Made by a program: the position numbers and the translations under genes. A stretch of DNA of 64,000 bases from Rosettibacter firmus. Lineage in GTDB: Bacteria > Bacteroidota > Ignavibacteria > Ignavibacteriales > Melioribacteraceae. The stretch is from positions 440,001 to 504,000 of the forward strand of contig NZ_JAYKGJ010000002.1 of the NCBI RefSeq assembly GCF_036860695.1, given 5' to 3'. The notes beneath the pieces are model-generated. The model saw only the letters and a program-made list of their open reading frames with translations. It was not told the origin of the DNA and ran no database searches. Below are positions 1-7,775 of this stretch, piece by piece. Position 1 is the first letter of the stretch. The number at the start of each line of letters is the position of its first letter.

Positions 1-1017
1 ATGCAATTTATATTTAATCCTTTTCTTGGAAATCTGTCTGATTCTATTGGAAGAAAGCCAATTATTGCAATAACATTATTATTGACGTCTATTTCATATA
101 TTATTTTTAGCTTTGCAAATTCATTTGGTGTTTTAATTTTATCAAGAATGTTAGCTGGAATAGGTGGAAGTAATATTGGAGTAGCACAGGCATATATTGC
201 AGATATAACACAACCTGAAGAAAGATTAAAAGGAATGAGTATTATCGGTATTGCATTTGGACTTGGTTTTGTATTCGGTCCTTTGATTGGTGCCTTAATT
301 TCAGTATATGGATATTCAGTTGCAGGATTAATTAGTGCAACTTTTTCGTTTACTGCATTTTTATTTGCTTTAATAATATTACCTGAATCAAATATAAGAA
401 CTGGTAAAAAAAATAAATTGGAAATTAAGTTATTCGATATAAACAATATTAAAAAAGTTATAAGAACATCAAAAGTGAATTTGTTGATTTTTATTTTCTT
501 CATAATAATTTTTTCAATAGCAAATTTGTATGGTACATTTGCATTGATCGGATATAAACTTTATCATTTCACAGATCGACAGAATGGGATTTTATTTGGT
601 ACTATGGGAATTATAGGTGCAGCAGTTCAAGGTGGTTTGATGAAATTAATTAAAGATAAAATTTCTGAACGAAAGCTTTTATTAATTGGACTGGCTTTTA
701 TGATTGCAGGTTTGGCTGGTATTCCGTATGGTATAAATTTTCTGGGAGTAATTATTATTGTAATTATTTTATCGATTGGAACCGGAATATTACAACCTTT
801 GCTATTAAGTCTAATATCAAAATTTACAAATCAAAATGAACAGGGGATAGTTCTTGGAATCAATCAATCTTTTTCTGCTTTGGCAAGAGTCTTAGGTCCA
901 CTCTGGGGTGGATTTTCTTTTAATTATTTGGGTTATAAAGCTCCTTTTCTTACCGGAGCTATCTTTACTTTTTTTATATTAGTAATTGTGATTTTTTATA
1001 TGAAAGAATTTGAATAA
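1..1017 (+). CDS. MFS transporter, DHA1/TetA-like (5'-truncated by window edge)
   Basis: Secondary transporter of the major facilitator superfamily, probably a drug or metabolite efflux protein of the inner membrane. The visible 338 residues begin just before the loop 2-3 signature (GNLSDSIGRKP, residues 10-20). Helix 1 and most of helix 2 are therefore missing, and the ATG at position 1 is probably an internal methionine, not the true start. About ten hydrophobic helices remain. SRMLAGIGGSNIGVAQAYIAD (about residues 48-68) is typical of TetA-like DHA1 members. The stop lies two bases before the dusB start, so the two are probably co-transcribed. The substrate cannot be told from sequence. 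Confidence 0.85.
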   Translation: MQFIFNPFLGNLSDSIGRKPIIAITLLLTSISYIIFSFANSFGVLILSRMLAGIGGSNIGVAQAYIADITQPEERLKGMSIIGIAFGLGFVFGPLIGALISVYGYSVAGLISATFSFTAFLFALIILPESNIRTGKKNKLEIKLFDINNIKKVIRTSKVNLLIFIFFIIIFSIANLYGTFALIGYKLYHFTDRQNGILFGTMGIIGAAVQGGLMKLIKDKISERKLLLIGLAFMIAGLAGIPYGINFLGVIIIVIILSIGTGILQPLLLSLISKFTNQNEQGIVLGINQSFSALARVLGPLWGGFSFNYLGYKAPFLTGAIFTFFILVIVIFYMKEFE

Positions 1018-1019
1018 AA

Positions 1020-2015
1020 ATGTTAACCATAGGTAAACTGAAAATAGAAAATGCATTATTGCTGGCTCCAATGGAAGATGTAACTGATATTGCATTTAGA
1101 AAACTCTGTAAAGAATTTGGAGCAGATATTGTTTACACAGAATTTGTAAATTCGGATGGATTGGTTCGTTCGAATCAAAAAACATATCGTAAACTTGAAA
1201 TAACAGAATATGAAAGACCTGTAGGAATTCAAATATATGGCGGCAATATTGAACCAATGATCGAAGCAGCGAAGATAGCTGAGCAAAAAAATCCTGATAT
1301 AATAGATATAAATGCTGGTTGCTGGGTTAAAAAGATTGCTAATCGTGGTGCTGGTGCTGGATTATTAAAAGATCCTGATTATATGCAAAAAATGGTAGAA
1401 GTAATTGTGAAAGTAGTTAATGTCCCTGTAACTGTAAAGACAAGATTGGGCTGGGATGAAAATTCAATTATGATACTTGATATTGCAAAGAGATTAGAAG
1501 ATGCAGGTGCTTCAGCTTTAACAATTCATTGTAGAACAAGAAGTCAGGGACATAATGGTAAAGCAGATTGGTCCTGGATACCAAAGATAAAAGAAGTGGT
1601 TAAAATTCCTGTTATATTAAATGGTGGTGTTTATAGTGCAAATGATGTTAAAATGGCTTTTGAATTAACTGGAGCAGATGGAATTATGATTGCACGTGGA
1701 GCAATTGAACGACCATGGATTTTTCAGGAAGCAAAAGAATTATTAACTACTGGTACAATAAATTTACTCGATACACCAGAATTCAGAATTCAAACTGCTC
1801 TGAGACATCTTAAATATTCACTCGAAATAAAAGATTCTCGTGCAGCAATTATTCCTTTTAGAAAATTCTGGTCAGGATATCTTAAGGGTTTGAGAAATTC
1901 ATCTAAAGTCAAACAGGAATTAATGAAAGTTACAGAATATGCTCCCATTGAAGAAATTTTGATGAATTATCTTAATGAATTAAAAAATATAGAAAATATA
2001 AGTATTACAAACTAA
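1020..2015 (+). CDS. dusB: tRNA-dihydrouridine synthase (DusB family)
   Basis: FMN- and NADPH-dependent enzyme that reduces uridine to dihydrouridine in tRNA D-loops. The 331 residues fit the TIM-barrel plus helical domain length of the family. The N-terminal APMEDVTD motif (residues 16-23), the catalytic cysteine Cys101 in DINAGCWVKK, the FMN/phosphate-contacting KTRLGW (140-145) and the late NGGV and ARG segments are all present. The residue after the catalytic Cys is Trp, where most Dus proteins have Pro (GCP). It sits two bases after the MFS gene and 11 bases before apt, which suggests one transcript. Family assignment is secure; subfamily DusB is likely. Confidence 0.93.
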   Translation: MLTIGKLKIENALLLAPMEDVTDIAFRKLCKEFGADIVYTEFVNSDGLVRSNQKTYRKLEITEYERPVGIQIYGGNIEPMIEAAKIAEQKNPDIIDINAGCWVKKIANRGAGAGLLKDPDYMQKMVEVIVKVVNVPVTVKTRLGWDENSIMILDIAKRLEDAGASALTIHCRTRSQGHNGKADWSWIPKIKEVVKIPVILNGGVYSANDVKMAFELTGADGIMIARGAIERPWIFQEAKELLTTGTINLLDTPEFRIQTALRHLKYSLEIKDSRAAIIPFRKFWSGYLKGLRNSSKVKQELMKVTEYAPIEEILMNYLNELKNIENISITN

Positions 2016-2026
2016 ATAGGTATAAA

Positions 2027-2545
2027 ATGGACTTAAAAAACTATATACGTACAGTACCTGATTTCCCAAAAACAGGGATTATGTTTAAAGATATAACAAC
2101 ATTATTGAAAGACAAAAATGCATTTCAATATGCCGTAGAAGAATTGTATAACTTATCGAAAAACAAGGGGATAACAAAAGTAGTTGCAATAGAATCTCGT
2201 GGATTTATTTTTGGTGCTATACTTGCCAATAAATTGGGTGCTGGATTTGTTCCAGTAAGAAAACCTGGAAAGTTACCTGCTGAAAAGTTATCTGAAACTT
2301 ACACACTGGAGTATGGTACCGATTCTATTGAAATTCATAAAGATGCTATTCAACCAGGAGATATAGTTTTATTACATGATGATTTACTTGCTACAGGGGG
2401 CACTATGGAAGCAGCATGCAAACTTGTTGAAAAAATGGGAGCAAAGATAGCTCAAATATCATTTTTAATTGAATTAAGTTTTTTGAACGGAAGAGAAAAA
2501 CTAAAAGATTATGATGTGCATTCAATAATTCAGTATGATGAATAG
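2027..2545 (+). CDS. apt: Adenine phosphoribosyltransferase
   Basis: Purine salvage enzyme that converts adenine and PRPP to AMP and pyrophosphate in the cytoplasm. The 172-residue length is normal for the family. The protein starts with the characteristic I-R-T-V-P-D-F-P-K-x-G-I-M-F-K-D pattern (residues 7-22), has the dimer/hood segment ESRGFIFGA (about 55-63), and carries the PRPP-binding loop LLHDDLLATGGTM (about 114-126). It closely follows dusB (11-base gap) and is convergent with rsmI 25 bases downstream. Confidence 0.96.
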   Translation: MDLKNYIRTVPDFPKTGIMFKDITTLLKDKNAFQYAVEELYNLSKNKGITKVVAIESRGFIFGAILANKLGAGFVPVRKPGKLPAEKLSETYTLEYGTDSIEIHKDAIQPGDIVLLHDDLLATGGTMEAACKLVEKMGAKIAQISFLIELSFLNGREKLKDYDVHSIIQYDE

Positions 2546-2570
2546 CTGCAGTAATTAAAAGAAGTAATAA

Positions 2571-3266
2571 TCACTTAAAATCTTTTGGTGCTAATACAAC
2601 AACAAATTCACCTTTAACTGTTTTTGTTTTAATTGAATCGAGAATTTCATCTGCTGTTCCTCGCCACACCTCTTCAAACTTTTTAGTTAATTCTCTTGCA
2701 ACTGCAATTTTTCTTAAGGGCATATACTGCTTTATTTCTTCAAGGAGTTTTACGATTCTGTATGTTGACTCATAAAGAACTATAGTTCTTTCTTCTTCAG
2801 CAAGTTCCATTAACTTTTTTTGTCTTCCTTTTTTTTGTGGAAGAAATCCTTCGAATACAAAAGAACTTGATGGAAAACCACTTATGCTTAACGCTGCAAT
2901 TAGTGCACTTGGTCCAGGCACCGGGATTATTGATATGTTATTTTTAATTGCTTCGTTTATCAGTTTTGTACCTGGATCTGATATTAATGGAGTACCTGCA
3001 TCTGATACAAGTGCACATGATTTCCCAGATTTTATCTCTGTTATAATTTTATTGATTTGATTTGCTTCATTAAAAGCATTAGCTACAATTAATTTCTTAT
3101 GAATATTATAATGATCTAAAAGAATTTTTGTTACTCTTGTATCCTCACATATTATAAAATCAACATTTCTTAAAATATTCAAAGCTCTTAATGTAATATC
3201 TTCTAAATTACCTATAGGTGTAGCAACAATGTAAATAATGTTTCTACTGTTAATTGGTTCGTCCAT
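2571..3266 (-). CDS. rsmI: 16S rRNA (cytidine(1402)-2'-O)-methyltransferase
   Basis: SAM-dependent tetrapyrrole-methylase-fold enzyme that 2'-O-methylates C1402 in the decoding centre of 16S rRNA. The 231-residue protein has the N-terminal signature YIVATPIGNLEDITLRAL (about residues 12-29), ICEDTRVT (about 39-46), the SAM-binding VSDAGTPLISDPG (about 89-101) and the PVPGPSALIAALS segment (about 115-128). Some homologues are longer with a C-terminal extension; this one has only the catalytic domain. It is convergent with apt. Confidence 0.95.
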   Translation of the reverse strand: MDEPINSRNIIYIVATPIGNLEDITLRALNILRNVDFIICEDTRVTKILLDHYNIHKKLIVANAFNEANQINKIITEIKSGKSCALVSDAGTPLISDPGTKLINEAIKNNISIIPVPGPSALIAALSISGFPSSSFVFEGFLPQKKGRQKKLMELAEEERTIVLYESTYRIVKLLEEIKQYMPLRKIAVARELTKKFEEVWRGTADEILDSIKTKTVKGEFVVVLAPKDFK

Positions 3267-3514
3267 ATTAATAAAGATTGATTAATTCTATTGTTAGCAA
3301 AATCAGTAATAAATTTATAATCGAATGTTAATAATAAATTTTTAATAAAAAAATTTTCTTCGAGTAAAGGTATAACTATAAGTCATTGTAAAATAACCAA
3401 TTCATAAGAAAATATTTTTTCATTTAATGAAGAAAGCTAAACTCATAATTACTCATTTCGATAATAACCCAGAATCAAAAATAAAATTAGAAAATATTTT
3501 TATAAGAGGTTATC

Positions 3515-3955
3515 ATGAAAAAAGTTTTGTTTTTGGGTGCGCTCCTGATATTTTCAGTTACTTCATGTATTACAGAAAAAATAGTTGAACCAATTGTGTC
3601 TGATGAGTTGAGTGGACAATATCAATCAGTACCATATACATCTATAGAAGCTGAACCTATAGTAATTTTATTACTTTCTCATGAAGGTAATAAAGTTTAT
3701 GGAACTGGCAGCTGGAATGCGATAACATTTAATTTTGAAGGTACTGTTATTAATAAGCATGTTATTTTAACTTTTACATTGAAGGATACTAATGTTGGTA
3801 ATATCAATGGTGATATTGATGGATGGGTTGGTAATGATAATAGTATAGCTGGTGGTTATAAACTCTGGAATTCATACCAGTTATTTAATGGTCCAATTAG
3901 ACTAAAGTTGGTTCAAAAATTAGATAAAAGGCATGATCAGGGGCAGGGGTATTAA
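3515..3955 (+). CDS. Putative small lipoprotein
   Basis: Unrecognised 146-residue protein. The N-terminus is a lipoprotein signal: MKK, a hydrophobic stretch and a lipobox ending in VTSC (Cys18), so it is probably anchored in a membrane after export. The mature part is rich in beta-prone and Gly/Asn residues (GTGSWNAITFNFEGTVI, then repeated G-N-I-N-G-D-I-D-G), which suggests a small beta-sandwich or beta-barrel. A good ribosome-binding sequence (aagaggt) lies just upstream. It stands alone and is followed by a strong bidirectional hairpin terminator. Confidence 0.7.
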   Translation: MKKVLFLGALLIFSVTSCITEKIVEPIVSDELSGQYQSVPYTSIEAEPIVILLLSHEGNKVYGTGSWNAITFNFEGTVINKHVILTFTLKDTNVGNINGDIDGWVGNDNSIAGGYKLWNSYQLFNGPIRLKLVQKLDKRHDQGQGY

Positions 3956-3957
3956 TT

Positions 3958-3984
3958 AAAAGGCTCTTATTGAAGAGCCTTTTT
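3958..3984. terminator. Bidirectional rho-independent terminator
   Basis: An 11-bp perfect stem (3958-3968 with 3973-3983) and a 4-base loop lie between the convergent lipoprotein gene (3515-3955) and lat. The stem is flanked by A-runs on one side and T-runs on the other, so it can serve both strands. It overlaps the final base of the lat stop codon. Confidence 0.85.
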
Positions 3985-5323
3985 ATAAACTCGATAAAGT
4001 TTTTCTGATTATTGCTATACCTTTATCAACTTCTTCATGTGTAATTATTAATGGTGGTCTGAATCTAACTGTTGAAACTCCACAACCAAGCATTAACATT
4101 TTATTTTCAAATAACTTATTTAAGAATTTTTTTCTTGTTTCGGGATCAGGCATATCAAAAGCACACATCAATCCGAGTCCCCGGGCTTGACTGACAAATT
4201 GAGGAAAGTCATTTTGAACTTCTAATAATTTTTCGAGAAGATATTTACCAACTATTCTTGCATTTTCAATAAGATTATCTTCAACAATCACTTCAAGATA
4301 TTTTCTTGCCCTTACCATATCAGTTAAATTTCCGCCCCAGGTTGAATTTATTCTTCCAGATACTCTTAAGACATTATCTTCAATTTCATCAATTCTATTG
4401 CTAACCATAATTCCACATACTTGAATTTTTTTCCCGAACGACATTATATCTGGTTGAACAAAATATTCATGAGCCCACATTTTACCTGTTAATCCTACTC
4501 CAGTTTGAACTTCGTCGAATATTAGCATTATTTCTTCTTCGTCAGCAATTTCTCTTAATTTAAGAAAGAATTCTTTTCTGAAATGATTATCACCACCTTC
4601 ACCTTGAATTGGTTCAATTATGATTGCAGCAATATCATCTTTATTATTTTTTATAGCAGAGTAAATTTCGTTTATTGCTTGATTCTCGAGTTCAATAATT
4701 TTATCTAAATTCTTTTCAATCGGGAAAATAATTTTTGGATTGGTAATTCTTGGCCAGTTGAATTTTGTATAATGTGCAGTTTTAACTGGATCGGTGTTTG
4801 TTAATGATAATGTATATCCTGATCTTCCATGAAATGCTTCTCTAAAATGAATTACCTGTTGACCTTTTTCTTCTTTGTATCCTTTCTTAAAATTTTTCTT
4901 CACTTTCCAATCAAATGCTGCTTTAAGTCCATTTTCAACAGCTAATGTACCACCTTCAACTAAGAATAGATGTTTGAAATATTCTGGCATTGCTAAACGT
5001 CTTAATGTGTCCACAAATTTTGCCATCTCAACAGTATAAATATCAGAATTAGATGGTTTATTCATTGCTGCTAAAAGTAATTCTTCTTTAAACTCTGGTG
5101 TATTTAGTTTTGGATGATTCATTCCAAGCGGTGCAGAAGCAAAAAATGAATAAAAATCTAAATATTCATCACCTGTTCTGGCATCTATAATTGTTAATCC
5201 GTGACTGTTTTTTAAGTCAAGTACAATGTCAAAACCATCAATTAGCATTACTTTTCTTAAAACATCAAGAGCATTGTGCGGAGTAATAACATTAACTTTT
5301 TCATTTAATTTGGTATTAAACAT
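3983..5323 (-). CDS. lat: L-lysine 6-transaminase
   Basis: PLP-dependent class III aminotransferase that transfers the epsilon-amino group of lysine to 2-oxoglutarate, giving 2-aminoadipate-6-semialdehyde (cyclising to piperideine-6-carboxylate) and glutamate. The 446-residue length and the pattern FYSFFASAPLGMNHPKL (about 57-73), LIFDEVQTGVGLTGKMW (267-283) and the PLP-lysine region SFGKKIQVCG (295-304; Lys298 or Lys299) are characteristic of the LAT family rather than ornithine or GABA transaminases. A clear Shine-Dalgarno (agagaggtag on the minus strand) precedes the ATG. The ALDH7-type dehydrogenase at 6226-7758 supplies the next step of the pathway. Confidence 0.92.
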   Translation of the reverse strand: MFNTKLNEKVNVITPHNALDVLRKVMLIDGFDIVLDLKNSHGLTIIDARTGDEYLDFYSFFASAPLGMNHPKLNTPEFKEELLLAAMNKPSNSDIYTVEMAKFVDTLRRLAMPEYFKHLFLVEGGTLAVENGLKAAFDWKVKKNFKKGYKEEKGQQVIHFREAFHGRSGYTLSLTNTDPVKTAHYTKFNWPRITNPKIIFPIEKNLDKIIELENQAINEIYSAIKNNKDDIAAIIIEPIQGEGGDNHFRKEFFLKLREIADEEEIMLIFDEVQTGVGLTGKMWAHEYFVQPDIMSFGKKIQVCGIMVSNRIDEIEDNVLRVSGRINSTWGGNLTDMVRARKYLEVIVEDNLIENARIVGKYLLEKLLEVQNDFPQFVSQARGLGLMCAFDMPDPETRKKFLNKLFENKMLMLGCGVSTVRFRPPLIITHEEVDKGIAIIRKTLSSL

Positions 5324-5611
5324 AGCTACCTCTCTAAAATTTTTTTATTTAGAATTTTGATATGTGTAGATTTAGAGAGAGGAGAAATTTAATAGACCTG
5401 TTCCAGGCGAGAACTTAAATAGCTTTTAAGATGCTTTCTACCAGTTATTTTTTGAAAATCAATGTATTTCATAATAATATTAAATATTCGGTATTAAATT
5501 TATCATTCATTATTCATTTTAACAAATCATTTATTTAATAAAAAATTTATTAACAAGTTTATTCTGGATTTATTTTTACTAAATTTGAAAAAGAAATAAA
5601 TTACTGAGACG
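5324..5611. promoter_or_regulatory. Divergent intergenic region between lat and a lipoprotein gene
   Basis: This 288-bp spacer separates two outward-facing genes. On the lat side there are two small hairpins, one of the form cctg-ttc-cagg near 5398-5408 and one cttaaa...tttaag near 5415-5431, which could lie in the lat leader. I saw no lysine-riboswitch core. On the plus side a TAAATTTG at 5580-5587 matches the Bacteroidota -7 element TAnnTTTG, 25 bases before the next ATG. I found no clear -33 TTG for it. Confidence 0.4.
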
Positions 5612-6211
5612 ATGAAAATTAAATTAATAGTTATTTCTTTATTATTAATTCTAATTCTACAATGTGGAGATGATAAGAAAAACAATATTGATGATCTTTC
5701 AAATCTTGAAGTTGACAACACAAAGCTTGCATCAAGTATTGTTGATAGTAAATTAGGAATTAAATTCAAACCACCTATCAAATGGAAAGCAAAAGAAGTA
5801 GAATTCTCTAAAAAGGTAGAAAACTTTTCAAAGAATCAAAATTCTTCCGAAACATTCTTCTATAATCCAGTTTATCTCTTCTTTGATGATTCTACAAAAA
5901 GTCTTTTAAGTGTTGGTTATATTGAATCATCTGATAGTACATTATCAATAACAAAAAAAATGGATTCTTATAAAAAGTTAATAAATGATAAATATCATTC
6001 ATATAATTTGAAAGTGAAAGAGTTTGATTACTTAAATATTCCTTTCACACAAATCACTTATGAAAGAGGAAATTTTATAAGTAATAAAATTCTATTTATA
6101 GCTAATAAGATGATTATTTCATTCGACTTTACAGTTCTGAAAGATTATTATAACAGTGAAATAAAATTTATTAAAACAACAATTGGATCAATTGAATTAT
6201 TAAAAAATTAA
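5612..6211 (+). CDS. Putative lipoprotein upstream of ALDH7
   Basis: Unrecognised 199-residue lipoprotein. The N-terminal hydrophobic stretch ends in the lipobox LQCG (Cys18), followed by a polar Asp/Lys/Asn-rich tether (residues 19-40). The remainder contains LGIKFKPPIKWKAKEVEF (about 49-66) and alternating beta-prone segments. This resembles PsbP/DUF1795-like small lipoproteins in overall plan, but that is only an impression. It lies 14 bases upstream of the ALDH7 gene and is probably co-transcribed with it. No role in lysine catabolism can be inferred from the sequence alone. Confidence 0.7.
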   Translation: MKIKLIVISLLLILILQCGDDKKNNIDDLSNLEVDNTKLASSIVDSKLGIKFKPPIKWKAKEVEFSKKVENFSKNQNSSETFFYNPVYLFFDDSTKSLLSVGYIESSDSTLSITKKMDSYKKLINDKYHSYNLKVKEFDYLNIPFTQITYERGNFISNKILFIANKMIISFDFTVLKDYYNSEIKFIKTTIGSIELLKN

Positions 6212-6225
6212 TTTCAGGAGGGCAT

Positions 6226-7758
6226 ATGGAATTCTTAAAATCTCTGGGAATTAAAGAAGAAAATTTTGGTGCTTCAACTGGATTAAATTGGTATGATACA
6301 AAGACAAGTGGAATAATTGAAGTTGTCTCTCCTGTTGATGGTAAATTAATTGCAAAAGTTTATCAGGCTTCTGAAGAAGATTATAATGATGTTGTAGCAA
6401 AATCTGTTGAAGCTTTCAAATACTGGAGAACAATTCCTGCTCCTAAAAGAGGTGAAATAGTTAGACAAATTGGATTGAAACTGAGACAGTATAAAGAGCA
6501 ACTTGGACGATTGGTATCCTATGAAATGGGAAAATCTTTACAGGAAGGACTTGGTGAAGTTCAGGAGATGATTGATATTTGCGACTTTGCAGTTGGTCTA
6601 TCACGACAGTTATATGGTTTTACTATAGCATCTGAAAGAGAAAAACATAGAATGTATGAACAATATCATCCGTTGGGAGTTGTAGGTATTATAACAGCAT
6701 TTAATTTCCCTGTCGCAGTATGGTCTTGGAATGCAATGATTGCAACAGTATGTGGCGATGTAAATTTATGGAAACCTTCATCAAAAACTCCTTTGTCTGC
6801 AATTGCTGTACAAAATATTTTATCAGAAGTAATAAAAGAAAATAATTTGCCTGAAGGTTTATTTTCTTTAATAATCGGAAAAGGTTCTACAATTGGAGAG
6901 AAATTATTAAATGATAAAAGAATACCACTTATTTCATTAACTGGTTCTATAGAAGTTGGTAGACATGCTGCAGAAATTATTGCAAAACGATTTGGTAAAG
7001 CAATACTTGAACTTGGTGGTAATAATGCAATTATCGTGACTCCTAATGCAGATCTACAATTAGCAATTCCAGCAATTGTTTTTGGTGCAGTTGGTACAGC
7101 AGGTCAAAGATGTACTACAACTCGTCGTTTAATCGTTCACGAAGATATTTATGAAAAGGTAAAAGAATCATTAATAAAAGCTTATCAAAGCTTAAAGATA
7201 GGTAATCCACTTGATGAAAAAAATCATGTTGGACCTTTAATTGATAAATCTGCTGTTGAAGAATTTAAGACTGCACTTAATCTTGTTCAAAAAGAAGGTG
7301 GAAAAATTTTATATGGTGGCGAAGTCCTTTCAGGAAAAGGTTATGAATCTGGTTGTTATGTTGTTCCAGCAATTGTAGAAGCAGAAAATCATTATAAAAT
7401 TGTTCAGGAAGAAACTTTTGCTCCAATTTTATATTTAATTAAATATTCAGGTGAAGTTCAAAATGGAATAAATATACAAAATGATGTTGTACAGGGATTA
7501 TCATCTGCAATTTTTACAAATAATTTAAGAGAAGCAGAAGAATTTCTTTCTGCGTGGGGGAGTGATTGTGGTATTGCAAATGTAAACATTGGAACTTCAG
7601 GGGCGGAAATAGGGGGAGCTTTTGGCGGCGAAAAACATACAGGCGGTGGTCGTGAATCTGGTTCAGATGCCTGGAAATTTTATATGCGTCGCCAAACAAA
7701 TACAATTAATTTTGGAACTAAATTACCACTTGCTCAGGGAATTAAATTTGAAATCTAA
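6226..7758 (+). CDS. amaB: 2-aminoadipate-6-semialdehyde dehydrogenase (ALDH7 family)
   Basis: NAD(P)-dependent aldehyde dehydrogenase expected to oxidise 2-aminoadipate-6-semialdehyde, the product of LAT, to 2-aminoadipate. The 510-residue length matches the ALDH7 (antiquitin/AmaB) family. Visible features are the cofactor-fold segment GIITAFNFPVAVWSWNAM (about 155-172), ELGGNNA with general-base Glu262, GQRCTT with catalytic Cys296, and the C-terminal GGGRESGSDAWKFYMRR (about 476-492), a typical ALDH7 ending. A strong aggaggg ribosome-binding site precedes the ATG. The exact substrate rests on the nearby lat gene plus family resemblance. Confidence 0.88.
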   Translation: MEFLKSLGIKEENFGASTGLNWYDTKTSGIIEVVSPVDGKLIAKVYQASEEDYNDVVAKSVEAFKYWRTIPAPKRGEIVRQIGLKLRQYKEQLGRLVSYEMGKSLQEGLGEVQEMIDICDFAVGLSRQLYGFTIASEREKHRMYEQYHPLGVVGIITAFNFPVAVWSWNAMIATVCGDVNLWKPSSKTPLSAIAVQNILSEVIKENNLPEGLFSLIIGKGSTIGEKLLNDKRIPLISLTGSIEVGRHAAEIIAKRFGKAILELGGNNAIIVTPNADLQLAIPAIVFGAVGTAGQRCTTTRRLIVHEDIYEKVKESLIKAYQSLKIGNPLDEKNHVGPLIDKSAVEEFKTALNLVQKEGGKILYGGEVLSGKGYESGCYVVPAIVEAENHYKIVQEETFAPILYLIKYSGEVQNGINIQNDVVQGLSSAIFTNNLREAEEFLSAWGSDCGIANVNIGTSGAEIGGAFGGEKHTGGGRESGSDAWKFYMRRQTNTINFGTKLPLAQGIKFEI

Positions 7759-7775
7759 TTATAGGTAGAAATTTT

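Noticed and set aside
1056-1286. Short minus-strand frames inside dusB, spt, icd, opt and similar genes
   Set aside because: They are shadows of strong genes on the other strand with no independent signals.
5324-5611. Lysine riboswitch upstream of lat
   Set aside because: Only two short hairpins are visible; none of the conserved lysine-aptamer core words was found.
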